A DNA stretch of 10,831 nucleotides, taken from assembly GCA_036398215.1 (NCBI GenBank), contig DASWHK010000308.1, positions 1 to 10,831 on the forward strand. Reading direction: 5' to 3'. The stretch's first letter is position 1, and each line of letters begins with the position of its first letter. The position numbers were made by a program, and so were the translations under genes. A model generated the notes under the pieces. It did not search any database and was not told where the DNA came from. It saw nothing but the letters and a program-made list of their open reading frames with translations. Positions 1 through 6,114 of this stretch are shown piece after piece. Source of the stretch: DASWHK01 sp036398215. Lineage in GTDB: Bacteria > Acidobacteriota > UBA890.

Positions 1-1089
1 GGGCTCAGCAAGCACTACCGCGTCAAGGCGCGCGAGGCCGGGCTGCGCGGCGCGCTGGTGGCACTGCTGCGGCCGCGGTACCGGGAGGTGCGGGCGGTCG
101 AGGAAGTTTCCTTCGCGATCGAGCGGGGGGAGATCGTCGCCTTCCTGGGGCCGAACGGCGCCGGCAAGACGACCACGATCAAGATGCTCACCGGCCTGCT
201 CTACCCCAGCGGCGGCCGCGCCGAGGTGGCCGGCTTCGAGCCCTGGACCGGTGGGGCGGCCTTCAAGCAGCGCATCGCCCTGGTGCTTGGCAACAAGCAG
301 CAGCTGATCTGGGACCTGCCGGCCGAGGAAACGTTCCTGCTCAACCGGGCGATCTACGCCATCCCGCCCGCCGACTACCGGGAGCGGCTCGCCGAGCTCG
401 TCGCCCTGCTCGACCTCGCCGACCTGCTCGACAAGCCGGTGCGCCAGCTCTCGCAGGGCGAGCGCATGAAGTGCGAGCTGGCTGCGGCGCTGCTTCACGC
501 CCCCGAGATCCTGTTTCTCGACGAGCCGACGCTCGGCCTCGACGTCGCCGCCCAGGAGGCGATCCGCAACTTCCTGCGCGCCTACCGGGAGCGCCGCGGC
601 GCCACGGTGCTGCTGACCTCCCACTACATGGCCGACGTCTCGGCGCTGGCCTCGCGGGTGCTGATCATCAACCGCGGCCGGCTGCTGTACGACGGCGCCC
701 TGCGCGAGCTGGTGCTGCGAACCAACCCCGGCAAGCGCATCGAGCTGGTGCTCGGCAACGGCGTCGAGCGGCGCGACCTGGAGGCCTACGGAACGGTGTG
801 CCGATACCAGCCGCCCAACGCGGCGCTGGTGGTGCCGCGCGAGCATGCGGCCGATATCAGCGCCCGGCTGCTGGCCGCCCTGCCGGTGGTGGACCTGTCG
901 ATCCAGGACCCGCCGATCGAGGAGGTCATCCGCGAGGTCTTCGCCGAGCAGGCGGAGAAGGACACCAGGGCGATCGAAGTGGGTTTCGAAAGGGACGAAG
1001 GGGCGGCGACCGGTCGTGCCGCGGACATCGAAGCGGGCGGTGGAGGCGACAAGGTCCCGGTAGGCGATCGGCCGGGTCGGAGCGACTGA
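1..1089 (+). CDS. ABC-2 exporter ATP-binding protein, 5' partial
   Basis: This is the ATPase of an ABC-2 type exporter that energises the two permeases just downstream, acting on the cytoplasmic side of the inner membrane. The frame is open from base 1 and reads GLSKHYRVKAREAG, the usual N-terminal strand of this family, so the true start lies probably fewer than ten codons upstream; the GTG at 58 is internal. Seen motifs are Walker A GPNGAGKTT (148-174), signature LSQGE (448-462), Walker B ILFLDE (508-525) and the H-loop histidine in TSHYMAD (622-624). The Q-loop region with WDLPAEETF and the GERMKCELAAALLH stretch resemble the COG4586 / viologen-exporter-like ATPases. The last 40 or so residues, after FAEQAEKD, are a Gly/Asp/Arg-rich tail with no family match that I recognise. 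The family assignment is strong; the substrate is unknown. Confidence 0.93.
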   Translation, partial: GLSKHYRVKAREAGLRGALVALLRPRYREVRAVEEVSFAIERGEIVAFLGPNGAGKTTTIKMLTGLLYPSGGRAEVAGFEPWTGGAAFKQRIALVLGNKQQLIWDLPAEETFLLNRAIYAIPPADYRERLAELVALLDLADLLDKPVRQLSQGERMKCELAAALLHAPEILFLDEPTLGLDVAAQEAIRNFLRAYRERRGATVLLTSHYMADVSALASRVLIINRGRLLYDGALRELVLRTNPGKRIELVLGNGVERRDLEAYGTVCRYQPPNAALVVPREHAADISARLLAALPVVDLSIQDPPIEEVIREVFAEQAEKDTRAIEVGFERDEGAATGRAADIEAGGGGDKVPVGDRPGRSD

Positions 1090-1117
1090 GTGTTCCGCGC
1101 GGGCTGGAGCGACTGAG
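1073..1117 (+). repeat. 18-nt imperfect direct repeat at the ATPase stop codon
   Basis: CGGGTCGGAGCGACTGAG (1073-1090) recurs as CGGGCTGGAGCGACTGAG (1100-1117), with 16 of 18 bases identical and a 27-nt period. The first copy carries the ATPase stop codon TGA (1087-1089). The second copy ends three bases before the permease ATG and supplies its purine-rich leader. A local duplication is the simplest reading. Confidence 0.6.
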
Positions 1118-1120
1118 GGG

Positions 1121-1936
1121 ATGGCCTTCGCGACCTCGGTCTGGCTGCACCGCTACGCCGCCCTGACACGCGCCGCCTGGCTCGTCGACCTGCAGTACCG
1201 GGCGGCGATCGGCATCTGGATGCTGTGGGGCGTCGTCGAGCCGATGATCTCGCTGGGGATCTGGTGGTCGATCGCCGCCGGCGGCGCCGTGCAGGGCTAC
1301 GCGGGCGCCGACTTCGCCCGCTACTTCTTCGCCATCATGCTGGTCAACCAGCTCACCGTCGCCTGGGACGCCTGGATCCTCGACGGCTGGATCCGCCTCG
1401 GCGAGCTGAACCTGCGGCTGGCGCGGCCGATGGCACCGATCCACGAGGCGATCACCGACAACCTCGCCTTCAAATTGCAGGGCGCCGTCGTGCTCGGCGG
1501 CGTCTGGCTGCTGGTCGCCGGCTTCTGGCCGGCCGTGCGCCTGCCGTTCGAGCCGGAACGCTGGGCGCTCGCGACGCTTGCCGTCGTGCCGGCCGCAGGC
1601 ATCCGCTTCCTCAGCAGCTACGCGACCGGCATCGCCGCCTTCTGGATCACCCGCGCCACAGCGCTGGCGGACCTGCAGTACGGCCTGTCGCTGTTTCTGT
1701 CGGGCCGCATCGCGCCCCTCGAGCTGCTGCCACCGCAGGTGCAGGCGGCGGCCCAGTGGACCTGGTTTCCCTCGATGATCGCCTTTCCCGCCGAGGTGCT
1801 GACCGGCCGCATCTCGGCGCCGGGCGGCTTCTGGGGCGGCTTCGCCTTGCAGCTCGTCTGGCTGGCCGCCTGGTGGGTGCTCTATCGGCTGCTGTGGGCG
1901 CGGGGCCTGCGGCGCTACGCGGCAGTGGGCGGATGA
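1121..1936 (+). CDS. ABC-2 exporter permease subunit 1 (DUF990/COG4587-like)
   Basis: This is an integral-membrane half of the ABC exporter (271 residues). Hydrophobic segments lie at about residues 27-52, 67-84, 118-138, 148-176, 186-206 and 238-260, consistent with a six-helix ABC-2 permease. The amphipathic start (LHRYAALTRAAWLVDLQYR) and the C-terminal GLRRYAAVGG match the style of the family in which both permeases end in LRRY..(A/S).GG. The ATG at 1121 is preceded by GAGGGG (1115-1120), which is unusually close; a GGAG at 1106-1109 is slightly far. It starts 31 nt after the ATPase stop and overlaps the second permease by 4 nt, so the three genes are presumably one operon. In known relatives (the ethyl viologen exporter type) such trios export cationic compounds; the substrate here is not inferable. 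Confidence 0.88.
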   Translation: MAFATSVWLHRYAALTRAAWLVDLQYRAAIGIWMLWGVVEPMISLGIWWSIAAGGAVQGYAGADFARYFFAIMLVNQLTVAWDAWILDGWIRLGELNLRLARPMAPIHEAITDNLAFKLQGAVVLGGVWLLVAGFWPAVRLPFEPERWALATLAVVPAAGIRFLSSYATGIAAFWITRATALADLQYGLSLFLSGRIAPLELLPPQVQAAAQWTWFPSMIAFPAEVLTGRISAPGGFWGGFALQLVWLAAWWVLYRLLWARGLRRYAAVGG

Positions 1937-2751
1937 AGGCGGCGGCCGCGGCGCAGTGGCGGCCGGCTTCGCGACGCGCCGTCCTGCGGGCGCTGTGGAG
2001 CACGAACCTCGCCGAGGAGCTCCAGTACCGCGGCAACTTCGTCGCCAGCGTTCTGGGAACGATCTTCTGGCTCGCCATGGCGCTGTTGACGCTGGCGGTG
2101 TTCTTCCGCCAGACCGAGCGGCTCGGCGGCTGGGACTTCTGGGAGGTCGTCGTGCTGCTGGGAGTCTTCAACACCCTGGCAGGCATCGTCGACGCCCTGC
2201 TGCGCCCCGGCATCGGCAGCCTCGCCGAGCAAGTCCGCAGCGGCGCGCTCGACCTGGTGCTGTCGCGGCCAGTGGAGCCGCAGTTCTTCGTCTCGTTCCG
2301 GCGGCTCGCCATCTGGCGCCTCGCCGACGTCGTCGTCGGCCTGGGGCTGATCGGCTACGCGCTGGGGCGGCTGGCGGCGCCGCCGACGGCGTTGCAGCTC
2401 GCCACCTTCGCCGTCGCCATGCTGGCGGCGATCGCCGTCGTCTACGCCCTTTGGGTCGCGCTGATGAGCCTGGCGTTCTGGTTCGTCAAGGTCGAGAACC
2501 TGTCGGTGATCTTCGACGCGGTCTTCTCGGCGGCGCGCTACCCCGTATCGGCCTATCCGGGCGCGCTGCGCTTCGTGTTCGTCTACCTGCTGCCGATCGC
2601 CTGGACGACGACGATCCCTGCCTCGGCGCTCACCGGCCGCCTCAACCCGGCAGGCGCCGTTGTCGCCGCGATCGTCGGCGCCGCGGCGCTCCTCGTGTCG
2701 CGCCTCCTGTGGAAGACCGCCCTACGCCGCTACACCAGCGCCGGCGGCTAA
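1933..2751 (+). CDS. ABC-2 exporter permease subunit 2 (COG3694-like)
   Basis: This is the second membrane subunit of the exporter (272 residues). The start ATG at 1933 overlaps the preceding stop as ATGA, so translation is probably coupled. The same frame stays open far upstream, but that part lies inside permease 1 and is not coding. Hydrophobic stretches lie at about residues 36-58, 70-90, 130-148, 154-184, 212-230 and 240-258. The loop SLAEQVRSGALDLVLSRPVE (96-115) fits the RSG.LD..L.RP signature usual between helices 2 and 3 of this permease group, and the end LRRYTSAGG mirrors that of its partner. It most likely forms a heterodimeric channel with the previous gene product. Confidence 0.88.
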   Translation: MKAAAAAQWRPASRRAVLRALWSTNLAEELQYRGNFVASVLGTIFWLAMALLTLAVFFRQTERLGGWDFWEVVVLLGVFNTLAGIVDALLRPGIGSLAEQVRSGALDLVLSRPVEPQFFVSFRRLAIWRLADVVVGLGLIGYALGRLAAPPTALQLATFAVAMLAAIAVVYALWVALMSLAFWFVKVENLSVIFDAVFSAARYPVSAYPGALRFVFVYLLPIAWTTTIPASALTGRLNPAGAVVAAIVGAAALLVSRLLWKTALRRYTSAGG

Positions 2752-2755
2752 GGCA

Positions 2756-2792
2756 TTGCGCGCCCCCGGGGCGGCCGGCGTACGATTGCCCC
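2756..2792 (+). promoter_or_regulatory. possible promoter giving a near-leaderless aconitase X mRNA
   Basis: The 41-bp gap between permease 2 and the aconitase X gene contains TACGAT (2781-2786), a TANNNT -10-like box ending 6 nt before the ATG, and a weak TTGCGC (2756-2761) 19 nt upstream of it. No Shine-Dalgarno sequence precedes the ATG. That combination is typical of leaderless or very short-leader transcripts. The GC-rich CGCCCCCGGGGCG between the boxes is a short palindrome without a T tract, so I do not call a terminator. Confidence 0.3.
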
Positions 2793-4052
2793 ATGAAGCT
2801 CTCGGAATTCGATCGCGCCTGCCTGGACGGTGACCTGGGCGATGCCTCGCAGTTCGCCATGTCGATCCTGGTGCGGATGGGCGAGATCCAGGACGCCGCC
2901 GAGATGATCGACATCACCCGCGCCCACATCGACTCGACCCTCTACCAGGGCGAGGCAACGCTGGAGTTCGCCGAGCGCCTCGCCGGCATGGGCGCCAAGG
3001 TGGTGGTGCCGACGACGCTCAACGTCAGCGGCGTCGACGAGCGTGGCTGGCAGGAGTGGGCGGTGCCGCCCGAGTGGGCCGAGAAGGCCCACCGCCAGAT
3101 GCTCGCATACCAGAGCATGGGCACGGTGCCGACCTGGACCTGCGCCCCCTATCAGCTCGCCGACAAGCCGGCCTTCGGCGAGCAAATCGCCTGGGGCGAG
3201 TCCAACGCGGTCTGCTTCGCGAACTCCGTGCTCGGCGCCCGCACGATCCTGTACCCCGATCTGCTCGACGCCTGCGCGGCGATCACCGGCCGCGTGCCGG
3301 CCGTCGGCCTGCACCTCGACGAGAACCGTGCCGGCCAGGTGCTGCTCGAGCTGGTCAACCTGCCCGAGGAGCTGCAGCGCGACGACGGCTTCCCACCGGT
3401 GCTCGGCCACCTGCTGGGCTCGATCGCCGGCGAGCGGGTGCCCGTGATCGACGGGCTGACCGTCGAGCTCACCGAGGACCAGCTCAAGGCGGTTTGCGCC
3501 GGCGCCGCCACCAGCGGCTGCGTGAGCCTCTTCCATATCATCGGGCAGACGCCGGAGGCGCCGAGCCGCGAGTCGGCCTTCCGCGGCCGCGATCCGGAAG
3601 ACCGGCACCGCTTCACGATCCAAGATCTGCGCCGGGCACGCGCCGAGCTCGACACCGCCGCGGGCGAGAAGCTCGACATGGTGGTGCTCGGCAGCCCCCA
3701 CTTCTCGCTCGCCGAGTTCCGCAAGCTGGCCCCGCTGCTCGCTGGCCGGCAGCGCAACCCCGACGTGCAGTTTCTGGTGACCACCAGCCGCGCCATGCGG
3801 GCGCTCGCCGGCGAGGCCGGCCTGCTCCAGCCCCTCGAGGCCTTCGGCGGCAAGGTCACCGTTGATACCTGCATCCTGACGACGCCGATGCTGTTCCCCG
3901 AGACCCGGCGCCTGATGACCAACTCGGCGAAGTACGCCTACTACTCGCCCGGCCTGCTCGACGTCGAGGTGGCGTTCGGCAACATGGCCGACTGCGTTCG
4001 CTCGGCCGTCGAAGGCAAGGTGCGCGTCGACGACTCGCTCTGGGAGGGCTGA
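2793..4052 (+). CDS. aconitase X large (catalytic, DUF521) subunit
   Basis: This is the catalytic subunit of an aconitase X-type Fe-S dehydratase (419 residues), a cytoplasmic enzyme that removes water from a hydroxy acid. Recognisable family blocks are TWTCAPYQ (114-121), WGESNAVCFANSVLGART (134-151), the ATSGCVSLFHIIGQTPEA block starting near residue 240, VTVDTCI around Cys360, MTNSAKYAYYSPG (375-387) and DCVRSAVEGKV near the end. Cys117, Cys360 and Cys401 sit in the blocks where I expect the three cluster ligands; this assignment is inferred. Characterised relatives are bacterial cis-3-hydroxy-L-proline dehydratases and archaeal phosphomevalonate dehydratases. Separate large and small genes point to the two-subunit type rather than the fused form. 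No proline racemase or mevalonate gene is visible nearby, so the substrate stays open. The ATG at 2793 is the family-consistent start. Confidence 0.93.
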   Translation: MKLSEFDRACLDGDLGDASQFAMSILVRMGEIQDAAEMIDITRAHIDSTLYQGEATLEFAERLAGMGAKVVVPTTLNVSGVDERGWQEWAVPPEWAEKAHRQMLAYQSMGTVPTWTCAPYQLADKPAFGEQIAWGESNAVCFANSVLGARTILYPDLLDACAAITGRVPAVGLHLDENRAGQVLLELVNLPEELQRDDGFPPVLGHLLGSIAGERVPVIDGLTVELTEDQLKAVCAGAATSGCVSLFHIIGQTPEAPSRESAFRGRDPEDRHRFTIQDLRRARAELDTAAGEKLDMVVLGSPHFSLAEFRKLAPLLAGRQRNPDVQFLVTTSRAMRALAGEAGLLQPLEAFGGKVTVDTCILTTPMLFPETRRLMTNSAKYAYYSPGLLDVEVAFGNMADCVRSAVEGKVRVDDSLWEG

Positions 4053-4053
4053 G

Positions 4054-4497
4054 GTGGATCAGGTCGTCCGCGGCAAGCCCCTGGTCGAAGGCGAGGCCGC
4101 CGGCCTGGCGCTGTGGTCCGACCAGCCGCTGAGCTTCTGGGGCGGCTACGACCAGGACACCGGCGAGATCATCGACCGCCGCCACCCGCTGTCGGGCAAG
4201 ATCGCCAGCCGCCGGGTACTGGTCATCCCCCACACCAAGGGATCGAGCACCACCACCGCGGTGCTGCTCGAGTCGGTGCGCCGCGGCAAGGCGCCGGCCG
4301 CGGTGATCACCACCGGGGTCGCCTCGTTCGTGGTGCTCGCGGCGATCGTCGCCGAGGAGCTGTACGGCCGTAACTTCCCGGTCGTACAGATCGAGCCCGC
4401 CGACTTCGACACGCTCGAGTCCGGGCAGTGGCTGTCGATCAAGCGCGACGGCGTCATCGAGGTCAGCCCCGGCCCGCAGACCGACTCGTTTCCCTGA
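4054..4497 (+). CDS. aconitase X small (swivel, DUF126) subunit
   Basis: This is the swivelling beta-sandwich subunit (147 residues) that closes over the large-subunit active site. Family blocks are VVRGKPLVEGEAAG (4-17), LSFWGGYDQDTGEIID (26-41), HPLSGKI (44-50), the conserved serine loop PHTKGSSTTT (59-68), and GKAPAAVITT (78-87). The start is GTG at 4054, one base after the large-subunit stop. It has a good Shine-Dalgarno sequence, GGGAGGG (4042-4048), lying inside the last codons of the large gene at 5 nt spacing, so the two subunits are evidently co-translated. It ends 13 nt before the convergent thiamine-binding gene, and no hairpin/T-tract terminator is visible between them. Confidence 0.93.
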   Translation: MDQVVRGKPLVEGEAAGLALWSDQPLSFWGGYDQDTGEIIDRRHPLSGKIASRRVLVIPHTKGSSTTTAVLLESVRRGKAPAAVITTGVASFVVLAAIVAEELYGRNFPVVQIEPADFDTLESGQWLSIKRDGVIEVSPGPQTDSFP

Positions 4498-4510
4498 TCT
4501 GAAGGCCCGA

Positions 4511-4816
4511 CTACTTGTTCACCTCGCGGCCCAGCGACGCCTCGACGCTGGCGACCTTGCCGGCAATCTGGCCGGAGCGGCCGCGGTAGTCGTCGATCTT
4601 GATCGTGCAGCTCACCCGATCGGCGCGCTCGTGCAGCGCCTCGAAGCACTTGCGGATCACCCCCATGACCTCGTCCCACTCGCCCTCGACGAGCGTCCCC
4701 ATCGCCGTCACCTGGTAGTCGAGGCCGCTGTCGGCGACGACGCCGATCGCCTTGGCCACCTCGTCGCCCACCGACGCCTCGGTCCCCATGGGCACGATCG
4801 AGAAAAATGCCAGCAT
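4511..4816 (-). CDS. MTH1187/YqgV-type thiamine-binding protein
   Basis: This is a small cytoplasmic protein (101 residues) of the MTH1187 (PF01910) family, members of which bind thiamine or related molecules in a YkoF-like ferredoxin fold. The family core is clear: FSIVPMGTEAS at the N-terminus, then DYQVTAMGTLVEGEWDEVM, and the C-terminal CTIKIDDYRG ... KVASVEASLG. Two in-frame ATGs lie in tandem (4819 and 4816). I chose 4816 because GGAGG (rc of 4822-4826) then sits 5 nt upstream, and because the protein then begins MLAFFSIVPMG as usual; ATG 4819 would be only 2 nt from the site. A longer in-frame ATG at 4849 lies in the inverted repeat and is unlikely. It is the last gene of the leftward cluster, and any link to the ATP-grasp gene is by position only. 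Confidence 0.85.
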   Translation of the reverse strand: MLAFFSIVPMGTEASVGDEVAKAIGVVADSGLDYQVTAMGTLVEGEWDEVMGVIRKCFEALHERADRVSCTIKIDDYRGRSGQIAGKVASVEASLGREVNK

Positions 4817-4821
4817 CATCA

Positions 4822-4826
4822 CCTCC
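4822..4826 (-). promoter_or_regulatory. Shine-Dalgarno site deciding the thiamine-binding protein start
   Basis: On the minus strand GGGAGGTG lies directly before two tandem ATGs. The GGAGG core is 2 nt from the first and 5 nt from the second, favouring the second (4816). Confidence 0.6.
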
Positions 4827-4846
4827 CGGTTCGAGTCTCTACCCCC

Positions 4847-4885
4847 CATTTCTCAACAGGCACCTACTGCGCGCGTTGAGAAATG
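4847..4885. repeat. perfect 11-bp inverted repeat, 17-nt loop
   Basis: CATTTCTCAAC (4847-4857) and GTTGAGAAATG (4875-4885) are exact reverse complements separated by 17 nt. The arms are AT-rich in an otherwise very GC-rich window. The element lies between the ATP-grasp stop and the thiamine-binding protein start. The minus-strand side that follows reads GGGGGGTAGAG, so there is no T tract and a simple intrinsic terminator is unlikely. An operator or mRNA hairpin is possible. Confidence 0.75.
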
Positions 4886-4954
4886 CGCGTCATCCTTCCA
4901 GCGTAGTGCCCGCCGCCGATCCTTGCATCGCGGCACGCTGGAGCAACGCACCAT
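4853..4954 (-). CDS. possible 33-residue Cys-containing small ORF coupled to the ATP-grasp gene
   Basis: An ORF of 33 codons starts with an ATG (4954-4952) sharing one base with the ATP-grasp stop (TGATG) and ends at the TGA 4853-4855, inside the inverted repeat. The peptide begins MVRCSSVPRCKDRRR, is basic, and ends in GAC, with Cys at 4, 10 and 33. I recognise no family. Coupling to a ligase stop codon is the only support; in GC-rich DNA an ORF of this size may be chance. It could also be untranslated 3' sequence. Confidence 0.2.
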   Translation of the reverse strand: MVRCSSVPRCKDRRRALRWKDDAHFSTRAVGAC

Positions 4955-5973
4955 CAGCTCCCCAGGCGGGCCCGCCAGCGCAGGCCCAGGTTCAGGATGC
5001 GCTGCAGCAGGCGTGGGTAGGAGATCCCGGCGCTGTGCGCCGACTCGGCGAGCTCCTCGCCGTAGCCGATATCGGGGTTGGGGTTGACCTCCAGCACCCA
5101 GGGGCGGAGGTCGGCGTCGAGCCGCACGTCGATGCGGCCGTAGCCGCTGAGATCGAGGGCCCGATAAACGCGCTTGGCGAGCTTCTGGATGCGGGCCTCG
5201 AGCTCGGCCGGGAGGTCCGCGCGGCACGACTCGATGTTGTACTTCTCCCGGTAGCTGCGGTTGAACTTCACCCGCTCGGTGGCGATCGGATAGGCGTCGG
5301 CGGCGAGCTCGTCGAGCTTCAGCTCCCAGACCGGGAAGACCTCGAGGCGCTGGTTGCCGACGACGCTGACGTATAGCTCGCGGCCCTCGATGTACTGCTC
5401 GATGATCGCGTCGTCGCCGGTCTTCTCCTGCAGGAAGACCACCCGCTCCTGCAGCTTGTCGTCACTGTGCACCACCGAGGCCTGCGAGATGCCCCACGAG
5501 CTGTCCTCTTTGAGCGCCTTGACAATGACCGGGTAGGAGAAGCGCTTGGGCAGCCGCACCGTCCGCCCCCAGCGGCAAACCAGGAAGCGCGGGCAGGGGA
5601 TGCGGTGGTAGGCGAGCACCTTCTTCGACAGCGCCTTGTCGCGCCCGAGGATGAGGCCGCGCGGGTTGCAGCCGGTATAGGCGACGCCGAGCAGCTCCAG
5701 GTAGGCGACCACGTTCTGGTCGTAGATCGCGTGGCCGTCGAACTGCTCCAGCAGGTTGAAGGCGATGTGCGGCCGGACTTCCTCGACGGCGTCGCGAATC
5801 TGCGCCAGGTCGCTGACCACGCCGAGCGGCAGCACCTCGTGGCCGAGCTCGCGGAGCGCCGAGAGGACGTCGTACTCGGTCTTCCAGGGGACCATCATCA
5901 TGTCGGCACCGGTGGCGCCGGCGGGCGGCACCAGGTCGCTGTGCATGAGCGCCAGGATGCGCAACCGCTTCAT
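4954..5973 (-). CDS. D-Ala-D-Ala-ligase-like ATP-grasp enzyme
   Basis: This is an ATP-grasp carboxylate-amine ligase (339 residues) resembling D-Ala-D-Ala ligases, predicted to activate a carboxylate as an acyl phosphate and join it to an amine. The N-terminal domain starts MKRLRILALMHSDLVPP. The ATP-grasp part includes DKALSKK (112-118), YPVIVKALKEDSSWGIS (147-163, ATP lysine and flexible loop), IIEQYIEGRELYVSVVG (190-206), RIDVRLD (280-286) and LEVNPNPDIG (294-303), with Asp282, Glu295 and Asn297 as likely Mg ligands. It is not near murein genes and its N-terminal block differs from housekeeping Ddl, so I infer a specialised substrate. A Peptidase_Mx-type metallopeptidase gene lies just upstream on the same strand. 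The ATG at 5973 overlaps the last of three mini-ORFs as ATGA; no strong Shine-Dalgarno site is present, so reinitiation is plausible. Confidence 0.9.
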   Translation of the reverse strand: MKRLRILALMHSDLVPPAGATGADMMMVPWKTEYDVLSALRELGHEVLPLGVVSDLAQIRDAVEEVRPHIAFNLLEQFDGHAIYDQNVVAYLELLGVAYTGCNPRGLILGRDKALSKKVLAYHRIPCPRFLVCRWGRTVRLPKRFSYPVIVKALKEDSSWGISQASVVHSDDKLQERVVFLQEKTGDDAIIEQYIEGRELYVSVVGNQRLEVFPVWELKLDELAADAYPIATERVKFNRSYREKYNIESCRADLPAELEARIQKLAKRVYRALDLSGYGRIDVRLDADLRPWVLEVNPNPDIGYGEELAESAHSAGISYPRLLQRILNLGLRWRARLGS

Positions 5974-6114
5974 CGCACGACCCCAGGACGGCGGGTGGCG
6001 GGAAGCGCCCCGCCCAGCTCGTTCATCGCTCTCATCGCGCCGCCCGGAGGCGGAACGTTACCGAACGGGAGTTCATCGCCCCGCCCGTTTCATCGTTCCA
6101 CCGGAGCCTGTCAT
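5970..6114 (-). other. mini-ORF relay and CGATGA motif cluster between peptidase and ATP-grasp genes
   Basis: The gap between the peptidase stop and the ligase start is tiled without break by three tiny ORFs on the minus strand: 6114-6073 (MTGSGGTMKRAGR), 6076-6032 (MNSRSVTFRLRAAR) and 6035-5970 (21 residues ending RPGVVR). All four junctions (peptidase/1, 1/2, 2/3, 3/ligase) are ATGA overlaps. Each mini-ORF ends with the codon pair CGA TGA. The hexamer CGATGA occurs five times in about 125 nt (minus-strand 5' ends at 6095, 6078, 6037, 6028, 5975), and four of these are followed by A. Whether this is translational coupling, an operator array or degenerate repeat sequence cannot be decided here. 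No recognisable protein is encoded. Confidence 0.45.

Noticed and set aside
1225..1932. In-frame upstream extension of permease 2 inside permease 1
   Set aside because: The extra residues are Arg-rich and not membrane-like; the ATGA overlap at 1933 gives the expected length.
1956..2792. In-frame upstream extension of the aconitase X large subunit through permease 2
   Set aside because: The extension is Arg/Ala/Pro-rich noise inside a convincing permease gene, and family homology begins at the ATG at 2793.
2748..3701. A 317-codon minus-strand frame opposite the aconitase X large subunit
   Set aside because: It is the antisense shadow of a strongly conserved gene, with no family resemblance.
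4498..4510. Terminator between the convergent aconitase X and thiamine-binding genes
   Set aside because: Only 13 nt separate the stops, and no hairpin with a T tract is visible on either strand nearby.
4954..5973. Housekeeping D-Ala-D-Ala ligase (ddl)
   Set aside because: The N-terminal block and the metallopeptidase neighbour do not match the housekeeping enzyme, and no murein genes are adjacent. Only the fold family is claimed.
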